Of a stretch of 64,000 nt of DNA, positions 9,846 to 20,446 are shown piece after piece. The stretch's first letter is position 1; each line of letters starts with the position of its first letter. A model generated the notes under the pieces. It saw nothing but the letters and a program-made list of their open reading frames with translations, was not told the origin of the DNA and did not search any database. A program made the position numbers and the translations under genes. Source of the DNA: Allomyces macrogynus ATCC 38327 (taxonomy: Eukaryota > Blastocladiomycota > Blastocladiomycetes > Blastocladiales > Blastocladiaceae); NCBI GenBank assembly GCA_000151295.1, contig GG745381.1, forward strand, positions 183,565 through 247,564, in the 5' to 3' direction.

Positions 9846-12525
9846 ATGGGCCAGGGCCCGTCGTCCGCGAGCGCCGCCGCCGCTGCAGGTGCCCCGCGCG
9901 CCGTGACTCCGCTCACGACCGACCCAGCGCACGTCGTGATCGCCTGGCGCAAGTACACGGCCGCTGAACGCGCTTTACTCCACCATATCCTGACAGCGGC
10001 GACGCAGCACCCGCGGCCGGCGGCGCTGGCCCTCCCAGTCGTGCAGCTGCCCGTGCTCGTGCAGGCCGCGTTGCGCAACGAGTACGGTATCGGTGCTGAC
10101 GCGACATCGGTCCCGCTGGCGGCGCTGCTGAGCGTCCTCCCGCGCGACCCGACTACGGGCGATGCGGCGGTACCCGACGACTTGCCCGTGACGGCGGGCG
10201 AGCTCGAGAGTACCGTGAACGTGGGCCTCTGCTCGCGCGGCGTCGTGGAGATCGCTCCGGGGGTCGGCAGTTTACGTGCGGCCAACGTCCTACAGCTGTA
10301 CGTTGACCTGCGATGGCGCGTTATTTCCTCACGACGCTGGATCCGGTGCTGACAACTGCACTACCCTCCAGATGCTGTAACGCGATTACCAAGCTCCCGC
10401 CGCACGTCGGGTACCTGACGCACCTGACCGTTCTCTCCGTCGCCAAGAACCACCTGACCGAATTGCCCGTCCAACTCGGGCACCTGTCGAGTCTCGTGGA
10501 ACTCGACGTCTCGCGCAATCGGCTCACGTCGTTACCGGCGTCGCTCGCGCGCTTGACGCAGTTGCACGTCCTGCGCGCCGACCACAACCTGATCCCGGCA
10601 TTGCCGTCGCAACTCGGCCGCATCACGTCGCTCGTGGTGCTCGATGTCGCGTATAATCCGTTGCGCGCATTACCCGCCGAACTGCTCGCGCTCAGCAACC
10701 TACGCAAGTTGCGCGTGCGCGGGTGTCCACTGATGCCCGTACGCCGACCCGGGGAGAACCCCGCCGAAGCTGGTGCGGGGGAGGGCGATGCTGACGCGGG
10801 CGCTGCGGGGAACGACCCACCCGCCGCTGCTGCACCCGCTGCGGCTGCCGCACAGAACGCGGCGAACCCCACCGCCAACGCGGCCGCCGACGGCGACGCT
10901 CCACCTGCACCGGCAGCACCAGCAACCCCGCGCGCGGAACCGCACGCTGGTCCCGGCGCGCGCCGTGCCGCCGCGCCCCGGTGCCGAGGCTGGGCGCGCT
11001 ATCCGCGACCTTGACCAACATACACCGCGGTTTACCGCACCGTTCCTCCGACGCGCACTGGACGGGGGTCCTACCCCTGCGCGAACTCGCGGCGCGCGCC
11101 CTGATCGCGCAAAACGCGGTCATCGACATGCGCGTCCTCCCACACGACCTCGCCTCGTACCTCCTCGCCTTCGGCACCTGTTCCTTCTGCCACCTTCCTT
11201 ACCTGTCACAATGCGTCTTGCGGTACCGCACCGTCGCGCTCGCCGACCAGCGCGTGCCCGTCGAATTCCGGCTGTGCAAGCCGCATTGGGACGACGAGAC
11301 GGGCCGGATCGCGGCCATGTTTGCGACCCCGGCCGCGGTTACCGCGCGTGGGGGTGACGAGGACGAAGAGGCGGATGCGTGGGTCGCCGCATGGACGAGT
11401 GGCCGCGTGAACCCGCCGCCTCTACGCGTGCGGTTGGGGAGGAGCCGGTCACGGATGCGCAGTCAGAGCCGTGCAAGGGCGGCGACCGAGCCGGACGTGC
11501 CGATCACGGCCGTCGACGCACCAGAACGCGTCGTGACACCACCGCCGTTACCCCCACGGACGAACTCGTCGACGAGTACGCCACCGGCACAGGCGACGGT
11601 CCCATCTCCACCATTCGGCCCAGCGAAACGGTTATCCGGACTGAACATGATGGGCCCGCCCGCACCCTTGCCCGGGCCCACGACCCCGCCCGTGACCGCC
11701 GACCTCGTTGCGGACATGTCGATCGTCGACGAGCCCGTGGCGCCGGACGCCGACGCGACGGCCACCGTCAGCGGGTCTAAAACCGCGGCCACTTCCTCCA
11801 ATGCCCGGTCCCGGTCAGCCTCGCTGCGGTCCCTCGTCGCGACCCTCCTGCGTACCGCCTCCGTCGCGTCCCTCCGCGGGCGCACACGTACGGTTTCCGG
11901 CACCCTGACCGTCCCAAACACCACCACGGCCTCGCCTCCCGCTATTGGGTCGGATTCGGACCCGGACCCAGGCAATGACGACGACGCGACCCCCGCCGAC
12001 GCACTGCACGCGCGCGCGCCGATCCCGCTCGTCGGGCCCGTGCGCTCTCTCGTCGCGGCGCGGACGCGGGTCGCTGCAATGGACCCGCCGCGGATCCCAC
12101 CCCTCGGTGTCCTCGCTGCCGCAAACGCCGAGGCCCGTGGCGAGTGGAGCGTGCTGCTCGTCCCCATCACCACACCCACCATCGACCCCGCACCACGCGG
12201 CGGCCTGGTCCGTGCGGCGTCCGCGCCCGTGATCGACTCGCCCGACGCTGCGCCAGCACAGCAGCCGGGAACGCGGCGGTCTTGGACCGCGCGACTGCGC
12301 AGATGGGGCTCCGCGCGATCGGCCGCGAGCCACGAGCCAGTTTTGGATTTCTCGGATTTGCCCCCGACGCCCGTGCGGGAAGAAGCGCCTGGATTCCCGG
12401 ATCCTGCCGAGGAGGCGAGTGTCGCGTCGTCGCGGCCGGTCACGCCGGTGGCGGGAAGGCATCGACGGAGGGGGACGGACAGGGCGGCCGAGGCGGCGGC
12501 GATGGTGGTAGGTGGGGCGCCGTGA
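9846..12525 (+). CDS. Leucine-rich-repeat protein with C-terminal Cys/His module (LRRC58-like), tandem copy 1; frame break near 10.99 kb
   Basis: Exon 1 is 9846-10297, intron 10298-10371 (GTACGT), then exon 2. The N-terminal 150 residues are helical. Exon 2 encodes CCNAITKLPP and about five typical LRRs with LxxLPxxLxxLxxLxxLxxxxN spacing. An Ala/Pro-rich linker follows. From about 10990 the coding frame changes to one encoding PLRELAARALI, then CSFCHLPYLSQC and LCKPHWDDETGRIAAMF, and a long Ser/Thr/Pro-rich tail ending at 12525. Tandem copy 2 keeps the same order in one frame, so this is one gene. No GT-AG intron between 10.74 and 11.0 kb converts frame 2 to frame 1; a base indel (assembly error or mutation) is the simplest explanation. 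LRRs followed by a C-x2-C Cys/His module resemble animal LRRC58; the function here is unknown. Confidence 0.75.
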
Positions 12526-13505
12526 ATGATGGAGAGCGGACTTGGAGATGGTAGGGGCGGCGCGGTGTGCGCCGTGGGTGAGGTAGGTGTGCGGATATTT
12601 CCAGTCATAGATCAAGGCATGATTGCTCTGAGCGACTGGATAGCGGACGCGGACGACGTTGGGGACAGGCGATGTGCACGACATGTCACAGGATCCTCGA
12701 CGACGAAACCACAGCACGGCCGACCAGGTTCCCTCGAACAATGGCGCGCGTGGGTCGGGGGCCAGTTTTGACTCGGGCAGACTCGGGAGTTCTCTTCGCG
12801 GGCGCGTGTCTCGCCGAGCCTTGTTGTTTGACCAATTGTTCAAGGTCAAGATGTTTGTGGGGGACCATGCGCGTGCCCGTTGTTGTCGTCGAGGACATGG
12901 GGGCGCGCCGGCCCAAAGGGGAGGAGCCCTTAATCACAGCGAGGATCAAAATGGACGTTGTCCCGGTGGGCGAAGTTAAAGGCTTCACTCCTCTTCCTCC
13001 ACCCAGACCACCCCTCCCTCGTCATCATTCGCTCTCCCGGTTCGTTTCAGGCCGATGAGAGCGCACGGCGCGGATGGCCCCACAGCAAAAGAAGGGTTGG
13101 CCGAGCCTCGTTGATGTTGTCGCGATGACAGGAGGAGCGCAGGCACAGTCCCGAGGCACTTGGGTGGCGGTCCACGCAAAGTGGGGGCGAAGAGAAGGAA
13201 GAAAGGGCGCGCAGACGCGCTGGCACCACCCCTCTTCTTCCCCGCCTATTCTCGTGCTGACCCGGCACGCCAACGTCAGCATGCGTTTGTGGGTGTGCGC
13301 GGGGGTGTGCACGGTCCATGGTGTGGTCCACCCGGCACCCGGCGTGGGGACGAGGAAGGCGGCGAGGGGTGCCGGCGCTGCTTCCTCTCCAACATCTCCC
13401 CGCTCCTCCAGAAAGATACATTTATGACCCGTCGCTCCGCTTCCCCGTCCTGACGCACAATAACGACGGCAACTGCTGCACGAAGACGACGACGAATCGA
13501 CCACC
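12526..13505. other. Intergenic between the tandem LRR genes
   Basis: Roughly 980 nt with no supported gene. The long minus-strand open frame that enters it (13025-14248) is a shadow of LRR copy 2. A weak TATA-like CATTTATG near 13419-13427 lies about 80 nt upstream of the next ATG. Confidence 0.4.
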
Positions 13506-16102
13506 ATGCCGCGTTTGAAGTCGCTCTTCCGGCGCAAGTCGACGGCCAGCGACCAGCTGTCCACATCAACCACCACCAACTTCGACGTCGTGCCGCCCAT
13601 CCCGCCATCCCCGTTCCCGTCCCCACCAACCTCACGCACGCCGTCGCTGCGCGCGGCCACGTCCCCGCCCTTTCCACCTGCCGTTTCTCGCTTGGTCCCT
13701 CCGTCGCTGCCACCACCGGGCACGCAGGAACGTGCCGCGCAGCTCGACCTGATTGCTGCGCACTTGCCACCGGCCCTGGCCGTACTCGGATGGCGCAGGG
13801 AACCAACGTCTGCGGAACGTGCGCTCGTGCACGCCTTGGCCACGCGGCCGTTGCGGGATACGGATCTGACGAGGACGGCGGGCACGGACGCCGAGTTGGG
13901 TCCGATTGTCAAGACGGTATTACAGCGCGCCGTGTGGCTCGCGCACGCCGACGGCGAGGCCACGCCAGCAGCGTTGACAAAACGGTGGTCGAGCCGGTCG
14001 GGCGGCAGCAGTGGCAGTAATGGCAGTACGACGATTGCGTTACCCGCGATCCAGGAACATGACCGGCTCCTGGCGCCGCCCCCGAACGACGCCGACTTGT
14101 CGAGAATCTTGCTCAAGCTTCTCGACCGCGGTGGCAGTGGCGGCAATGCAGGTGGCGGCGGGAGCAGCATTTTGACTGGCGGCCGACGACGAGGCACAAG
14201 CAGTGCGCCAGCGAGCCGCCGTAACTCTGTGCTGCTCGGCATGGTCACGGCCGACCCGGACCCCGTCGATAACGGCGAGCCTGACGCTGAGCAGGACCGT
14301 GCGGGCGTGTGGCCACTGGCCGTGGCCGAGATTCGCGACCGGGTGCTCGTGACGCTGTGTTCGCTTGGGCTCGTGGAGTTGACGCCCGCGGTTGCCCTGC
14401 TCGCCGATGCGGACGTGATCCAAGGGTGCGTGGTCTTGCTCTATTGTTCGCTGCTGCCAGACTTGCCGCGGTAAAATGATGTTTGCAGAGCAGGACTGAA
14501 CTGATCGCGAACACGTTGACCGGCCCATGGAACAGGTGCTGCAACCAGCTCACGTCGCTACCACCCGAAATCGGCCGTCTGCAAACGCTCACGGTGCTCA
14601 ACCTCGCTCGGAACCACTTCACCGAGTTCCCGCTCGCCGTCCTGCACCTGCGGCACCTCGCCGAACTCGACCTCTCCGAGAACCAGCTCGAAACGCTCCC
14701 CCGGGCCATCGGCGTCCTCGCCTCCCTCCTCTCGCTCAACCTGCACGCCAACCACCTCGCACATGTCCCCGTGACCCTAGCACGACTCACGAAACTCCTC
14801 TTCCTTGACGTCTCCTCCAACCCGCTCCGCGCGCTCCCCTCGTCGATCGCAACCCTCCCCTCGCTCCGCCGCATCAACGTCGAAGCCTGTCCATTCTGGC
14901 TACCCATCGTCGCCGGGCCCGAACTCCCGCCCGACCGGCGGCACCAGTTCATCGACGTCCCCGGGCTCGGCCCGATCCCGCACAACCAAGCGGTCGTCGA
15001 CGACGCGCACGGGATCATGCCCGCGGCGGCCGCGGGCGTGGCCCCGCCCCAGGGGATGCCGCTCCCACCGGCGCGGCACGGAGCGGCCGCAACGCACGAG
15101 GCAATTGAGGCGCGTGCGCGTGCAGCGCCACACGCGGTCCTGGATTTACCCCCGAATGTGTACACGGCGGCGCGCGATGATGACGAGGCTGCGCCGGCGG
15201 CGGCGGGGTGGCCCGCGGTCCTGTCGTTACGGGAACTCTGTGCGCGCGCATTGGTCGCGCGGCAGACGGTCGTGGACGCGCATGATTTACCGTCCTGGGT
15301 GGTTCCGGGATACCGCGCGTGCAGTCACTGCGGGAGTGCGTATTTTACCGTCTGCGCGCGGCGGTTCCGTGTGGTTGGGCGCGCCGCGCAGTTAGGACTG
15401 CAGTTGGTCACGCTTGAGGACCGACTGTGTGTTCCGCACTGGGATGACGAGCATGGGCGAGTCGCGGCCATGTTTGCCGGATCAGCGAGGCCGAGGCGCG
15501 ACGGGTTTGATGAAGTGGGTGTGGCCGAGACGGCGGACGCGATTGTGCGTGCTCTGGTCGCGGCGCGGCGGGCGGCCGAGTGGCGCGCGGCCAATGCGCG
15601 AGTTCTGGATGCGGCGCCGCCGCCGCAAGTTGTGCCCAGGATGCGCGCGTTTGCGAGACGGTCACTGCATTCGCTCGCGCGCCGCGCGGTACGCCGTTTT
15701 TCCGTGGCGTCGTCGTCCGCATCGTCGTTCTCAATGGCCGCGATCCCAAACGTCACCTACGCGGCATCGCAATCAAGCGCGTCCGACGCGGGCGGCTACG
15801 ACGACGACGACGATGACGATGACGACGTGTTGCCGATGGCGCCTGGGTCTGGGATGCCGCTACCGCGTGGGATTCAAGTGGTCGGCACGATTCCGTTCTT
15901 GGCGGCCGTGTACGAGGCGGTGGCCGTGCGTCTGGCGGTCGCGCCGAGAGGTGAGCTGGATGGCACTGTGGATGTGAGCGGGATTGTTCGTGCGGCTGCG
16001 GCGACGAGGGAGGAGTGGGTGCCGTGGATTGCAGAGGCCGCGGCGATGGCAGGGGAGGCCGAAGAAGTGGGTGGTGGTGGGGGGATGGCGGCGGCCGCGT
16101 GA
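13506..16102 (+). CDS. Leucine-rich-repeat protein with C-terminal Cys/His module (LRRC58-like), tandem copy 2
   Basis: Exons 13506-14425 and 14536-16102 give 828 aa in frame. The donor GTGCGT at 14426 was chosen because VIQGCCNQLTSLPP then aligns with VLQLCCNAITKLPP of copy 1. A later donor at 14471 also keeps frame and would add 15 residues. Order: Ser/Pro-rich N-terminus, helical region, Gly/Ser linker, LRRs, Pro/Ala linker, LSLRELCARALVARQTVVDA, then CSHCGSAYFTVC and LCVPHWDDEHGRVAAMFAG. The Cys/His residues are conserved in both copies and probably bind zinc. A run of Asp (near 15800) and a Gly/Ala-rich end follow. In LRRC58-type proteins the module after the LRRs is linked to ubiquitin-ligase recruitment; applying that here is inference. 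Confidence 0.85.
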
Positions 16103-16514
16103 ATGATGCCTGGTGTGCGTGTGCAGGTCGTGGATGAGGAAGGGGTGGATTCGGTCCTGCTAGGAACGGGGCTCGGGACAGGATTTAGATGACATGGTTG
16201 TGGTATCTGACTTTCTGGATGAAGGCGCCGAGTTTCGCGAACAGGCTAGCAGGGCTAGCTGAGATCGTGTCGCGGCTATCGGTACCGCCTTCCCCAGCTC
16301 CAGAGGTATCGCGCTCTTGGCGGCCGGCAGCTGGGCCGTCAACTTGTCGTGGGCTGCGAGAGACACCCAAAACGCATCTCACGTCATGATCAACGATCAG
16401 CAAGCAACTCATGGGTGGAAGTATCTGCTGCATGTATACCCTTGCAGATTCAGTTCACTCGGGCATTTGGGCACCGATGCCAATCAATCGTCGTGCTCGC
16501 TGGCACCTCAATGG
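16103..16514. other. Intergenic, nothing recognised
   Basis: This is the downstream flank of LRR copy 2 up to the edge of the inverted duplication. I see no gene, RNA or repeat. Confidence 0.4.
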
Positions 16515-16713
16515 GCATGAGCCTCAATTCGAGGTCATCTTCCAATGTGCAGACCGTAGTGCAAGCAGCTGCAACATGACCAACAAACAACACACCAAGC
16601 GAGAGAAACGCGCGATGACCTACGATCGGTGCTGCCCCACCAGGACGGGTCGGGCCCAAAATAACTCGCGGACGAGAGCAAGGGCGTGGGGGAGACACGC
16701 CTCGACCAAACCA

Positions 16714-16845
16714 TTAGCGCACGGCCGGCGTTGAAGATTGGCCGAGGTAAAAGTACTGTGTCTCCTCATCAAGAGCAGTGTTGAGGAAGATGGATAGCTC
16801 AAGGTCAGGGGGAAGGCTGCCCACAGCAGCGCCGTCCGGGGCCAT
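16714..16845 (-). CDS. Possible 43-aa small protein in the duplicated tRNA flank
   Basis: ATG at 16845 to TAA at 16716-16714, about 270 nt upstream of the tRNA-Gln on the opposite strand. It encodes MAPDGAAVGSLPPDLELSIF then LNTALDEETQYFYLG. The duplicated copy near 2.2-2.4 kb keeps most of these residues but breaks frame at the end. Similarity may also extend upstream of this ATG (ELAFEA against ELEYEA), so the true gene could be longer and decayed in both arms. No family recognised. Confidence 0.25.
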   Translation of the reverse strand: MAPDGAAVGSLPPDLELSIFLNTALDEETQYFYLGQSSTPAVR

Positions 16846-17061
16846 GGTGCGCCAAAGCGTCCGGTAGCCTCAAACGCCAGCTCGCTTGATCTTGGCTGGA
16901 CGCGTTTTGCCCAGCAACCAGTACTGAGAGTATGCAGCTGTCTCACTAAACTCACCATTTCTATCTGTCTCCGGGCGCGCGGCAGCCGCAGAACGAGCAC
17001 CAATCCTCTTCGATGAGCCCTCATTGTGCAACGGGCACAAGGTCGTTTTAGTCGAGCTGAA

Positions 17062-17067
17062 TATATA
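17062..17067 (+). promoter_or_regulatory. Upstream TATA element of tRNA-Gln copy 3
   Basis: TATATA with a 47-nt gap to the tRNA 5' end, matching the position in the two other copies. Confidence 0.6.
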
Positions 17068-17114
17068 CTGAATCCAGAAGGCCCGACACATCCGCAACCT
17101 AGCGGGAAAACATA

Positions 17115-17186
17115 GGTCCCATAGTGTAGTGGTTAGCACTCTGGACTTTGAATCCAGCAACCTGAGTTCGAATCTCAGTGGGACCG
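17115..17186 (+). tRNA. tRNA-Gln (anticodon TTG), copy 3
   Basis: Cloverleaf and anticodon as in copy 1; discriminator G at 17186; TTTT terminator about 5 nt downstream. It lies on the + strand inside the right arm of the inverted duplication. Confidence 0.96.
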
Positions 17187-17470
17187 CTCGTTTTGTACCA
17201 ACACCGCTCTCTCAACGGAAAGCCGACATCGGCAACGAGCGGGTCGACGAACGCCTCTTTTTCGATCTGCGAGAACATAGTGAAGGGCTGGCGTGAGATC
17301 CTTTTTTGTGGTCGGACCACGCCGCTGCGATGGACCCATCGCCAGTGGGTACAACCTCTATTGATGTTTGGCGAGTTTTGAGATGACCGAAAAGGTCAAA
17401 CGAACGTGACATGCTCTTTATTCACCCGACGTTCTCAAGCCTTGACCCACTCCCCTCCCGATTCACTCTT

Positions 17471-19585
17471 TCACGCCGCGACCGGCGGCCAACTCGTCCC
17501 CACGGCCCCACTTTGCCGCACACCCACTCCACCCATCCCCACACTCGCACGCCGCCGCGCCGCTGCCAACGGTGGCACGTCCGTGACAATCCCGTGCACA
17601 AGACACAACGGTGCGCGCGGCGGCGAGGCCGACGCCGTCCCGGACCCCGACTCGGACGCGTCCGCACCGCCCGATACGGCCGACATGGCGTCTGTCGCGA
17701 CCACGGGAGCCGGTGTCGCCGCGCGCGCGGTGTAAGGCGTCCATGACGCGCGAGCCGGCGCACCAGTCGCCCTCGTCGTCGGGACGGGGCCGGTGGGTGG
17801 AGATGAAATTGGCGCGTCGACGTCAATGTACCCGTCGTCCTCGTCTGTTTCGGTTGCAACGGCCGTGTCGCCCGCCGCGAACCGCGACCGCGCGGGAGCG
17901 CGCAGACGCTGGCGCAAGCTCCCCGTCCCTGTCCCCATTCCGGGCCCCGTCGCTGCCAACGCGTGACGGAACGACATCGGCGTCCCGCCACCTGCGCTAG
18001 ACGCGGCCATCGCCTGCGCGCGGAGGCGCGCGATCGAGGCGGCGGAGCGCAGGCCAACGCGCGGGAGCGGTGCGCCGGCGCGAATGGGTGGGCCGGGTAC
18101 TGGCACGTGCGGTGTCTGCATGTACGGGTCATCGTTGTGGGACGTAATGCATTGTTGCATCCATGCGGACGCGGTGCGGGAGGCCGTGGAGGTGGAGCGT
18201 GCGAGCGTGCGCGCAGCGGCGGCGGTCGTGCGTGCAGCGGCCGCGGCGCGCGGGGCGACGGCGGACCGAGTCGTGGTCTAGGTGTGCACGGTGCGTGAGA
18301 TGAGCAAAAGGGAGTCGAGGCCAGGCAAGTGAGAGAGAAAGACAGAACGTACCGCCCATTCGCGCACGGCGGGCGCGACCGAGGGCGCGACAGGCCACCG
18401 GACGGCGCACCGTGCGCCGGCGCGTCGCGGGGAGCACGTCACGTCGCACCCGGCGCCGACGAGCTCGTCGTCATCATGATTGTCGCGCGCGTGCTCGACT
18501 GGCACTGCTGCTTCAACCATACTTGCAGGCCCAGCGCGTTCCGGCCCACCGCTCCCGCACACCTCCTCTTCGACACCGGCCGATTCCTGCAACGCCGCAG
18601 CGAGAACCTGAATCTGCGCACGCAACGCCGCGTTCTCGCGCACGAGCGTGGCGCGGTCGGCGAGTGCCGCGCGTAACGCGCCGTTCGTGTCGGCGAGCAC
18701 GTCGCGCGTCGCGGCGAGTTCGTGCCGCAGGTGCGCTATCTTGCCACGCAGTGACGGGACGCGGTAGGTGCTGTTGGTTGAGATGGACGAGTCGGGGATG
18801 GTCGACGCCGTGGGGGACGGGATCGTGCCAAGGTCCGATGCGGACGGAGAGGAGGGGGTCGGGGTCGGGAGAAGGCCGCGGCGTGGCGGTTCGGCCTCGT
18901 CGTGCGGGTCCTGGGTGATCGCGTCGTGGTCGATCTCGGCGTCATGACCAGATTGGTCGTGCTGGACGTGATCTGTCGCGTCAGTACGGTCTCGATCCAT
19001 TCCTGCTGCCTTCAGATCCGGGTCCACTGTGGGTACCAGCGCGGGGTACCGCGCCGTCGGCGTCGGTGCGGTCGACGTGGACGAATTGGTCGCGAACGCA
19101 GCGACAGCGACAGGTGCCGTGTCCGCATCTACTGCAGCAGGCGCCTCAGCGACGGCCTCGTCCTCAGCCGCGACCGCGACCTCGCGCACGGGCGACGCCG
19201 GCGTCAGATCCGCCGTGGAGTGATGCATCTCGTTGCGGTCCATGGTCACGACCACGACCCGTGCGCCGTCGACATCGTCCACGACCTGCGCATCGTCATC
19301 GCCATGACCTTCAACTGGCGGCAGGACGGGCGTGCCCGAACGGATTGCGTTGGGCGACGGCCACCGCATTGGCGACCGCCGGCGCAGGGCCGCGACCATT
19401 CGGCGCGACCGGCGCGGCACGGGCACGGTCACGACGGTGGATGAGGTCGGGGTCGCTGGGAAATGAACTGAGGTTGGGGTGGACGGCTTGGAACCGGAAA
19501 CCGACACGACGTCAGTCGCCCTGGACCCGGTGGCCGCGGGCGACGGCAAGGTCACGGCAGCGACGCGCGCGGAAGACGGGCTCAT
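17471..19585 (-). CDS. Hypothetical Ser/Ala/Pro-rich coiled-coil protein
   Basis: Exons 19585-18353 and 18277-17471 (intron GTACGT, 75 nt) give 679 aa. I chose the ATG at 19585 because upstream frame contains a CTG repeat and low-quality sequence; the frame stays open to 19993. Most of the protein is disordered and rich in Ala, Ser, Thr, Pro and acidic residues. A leucine-rich coiled coil (LRGKIAHLRHELAATRDVLA, then LVRENAALRAQIQVLAAAL) lies near residues 290-350. The C-terminus carries a conserved segment with VPPLAAARRRAS, a basophilic kinase-like site, also found in the relic at 1.5 kb. No family recognised. The coiled coil suggests oligomerisation or scaffold function; nothing more can be said. 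Confidence 0.7.
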
Positions 19586-20373
19586 GGTGATCGTGTTGGT
19601 GTTCGTGTTGCTGCAAGCTGGAAGCACGCGATCACGACAGGCGCGTCGTTCGTTCACCGCCTCGAGACTTGACGTGATCAAACAGAGCCGGTATTGCTGG
19701 CCGGCTCGGTTCACTTGCCAGCCGACCCGGATAGATCGTGCTGCTGCTGCTGCTGCTGCTGCCGTACAGACGTTGTCGTCGTCGCTGCTGTCGTCGCTGC
19801 TGTCGCGTTGTTGGCTGCTGCTGGTGGGGAGCGGTGCAAGGAGCAGCATCAGCGTCCAGCACCCACCAGAAGCACCTTGACTGGCTCCGTCATCGGCCTT
19901 CGATCCATTTTGGGACATAGACTCAGCCGGAGGCCGCGCGAGGAGCATGTCAGCATGGATGGATGTTACACTTTGCATCAGCGGCGCACACACGCGCGCG
20001 TGCGCTGGTGACTTGTGTCCAGGTCATGTTCACAAGCTTGCTGTGATGGAGCGGGAACTCACAGCCAGACGTGGTGACAGAGGTCTGTGCTGCACACAGC
20101 TGGTTGGGCTGAGACCTGGGGTGCCGAGAGGAGGTTTGTGACAGCAGCGCTTGGGGTGGGAACAGAGCGGTGCGAGCGAGCAACGGAGTTGCACAGCCTG
20201 CAGCACACTCGAAGCAGGTTGCAAAACCGGTGCGAACACGCGACAAACAGGACGAAGACCGATGAGAAGGAGAGTGATTTGCCTGGTTTGCCTTGGCTTC
20301 CAAAAGTCCAAAAGGCAAATTGCCGGCAAAGATAGATTGCTGGAAGGGAACCAGAGAATGACTTTCGATTCTA
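19586..20373. other. Intergenic, 5' flank of the coiled-coil gene
   Basis: Holds a (CTG)7 run at 19741-19761 and otherwise no recognised feature. The open frame that extends upstream of the chosen start could belong to the gene if translation starts at 19993. Confidence 0.4.
19741..19761 (+). repeat. (CTG)7 trinucleotide run
   Basis: Seven perfect CTG units, poly-Ala coding on the minus strand if the upstream start of the coiled-coil gene is used, otherwise 5' UTR. Confidence 0.9.
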
Positions 20374-20446
20374 TGTCACCGCGCAGGATCAAAATGCGGA
20401 CCTTCAGTGTGTGAGACTGACGTGATGGCCACTACACCACGGTGAC
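20374..20446 (-). tRNA. Probable tRNA-Val (anticodon CAC)
   Basis: The minus strand gives acceptor GTCACCG/CGGTGAC, a D arm with TAGTGGCCAT, an anticodon stem TCAGT/ACTGA with loop CTCACAC (anticodon CAC, reads GTG), and discriminator A. The T arm is imperfect: one mismatched pair, and a loop TTTGATC in place of the usual TTCGATC, which weakens the B box. No T run follows within 25 nt. It may be a divergent functional gene or a decaying copy. Confidence 0.6.

Larger units (their letters stand above)
16515..17600 (+). repeat. Right arm of the inverted segmental duplication
   Basis: Matches the reverse complement of 1539-2545. It contains the flanking small open frame, the TATA, the tRNA-Gln, and the last coding part of the minus-strand coiled-coil gene, in the same relative order and orientation as the left arm. 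The spacing between the tRNA 3' end and the conserved coding motif is a few hundred nt in both arms. Confidence 0.75.

Noticed and set aside
9391..9906. His-rich + frame with a run of histidines
   Set aside because: Created by the (ACC)10 microsatellite read in one frame; it overlaps the start of the LRR gene and has no other support.
13025..14248. 407-codon minus-strand open frame
   Set aside because: Antisense shadow of LRR copy 2 exon 1 and its upstream region in GC-rich sequence; no domain, and low-complexity Ser/Arg/Gly composition.
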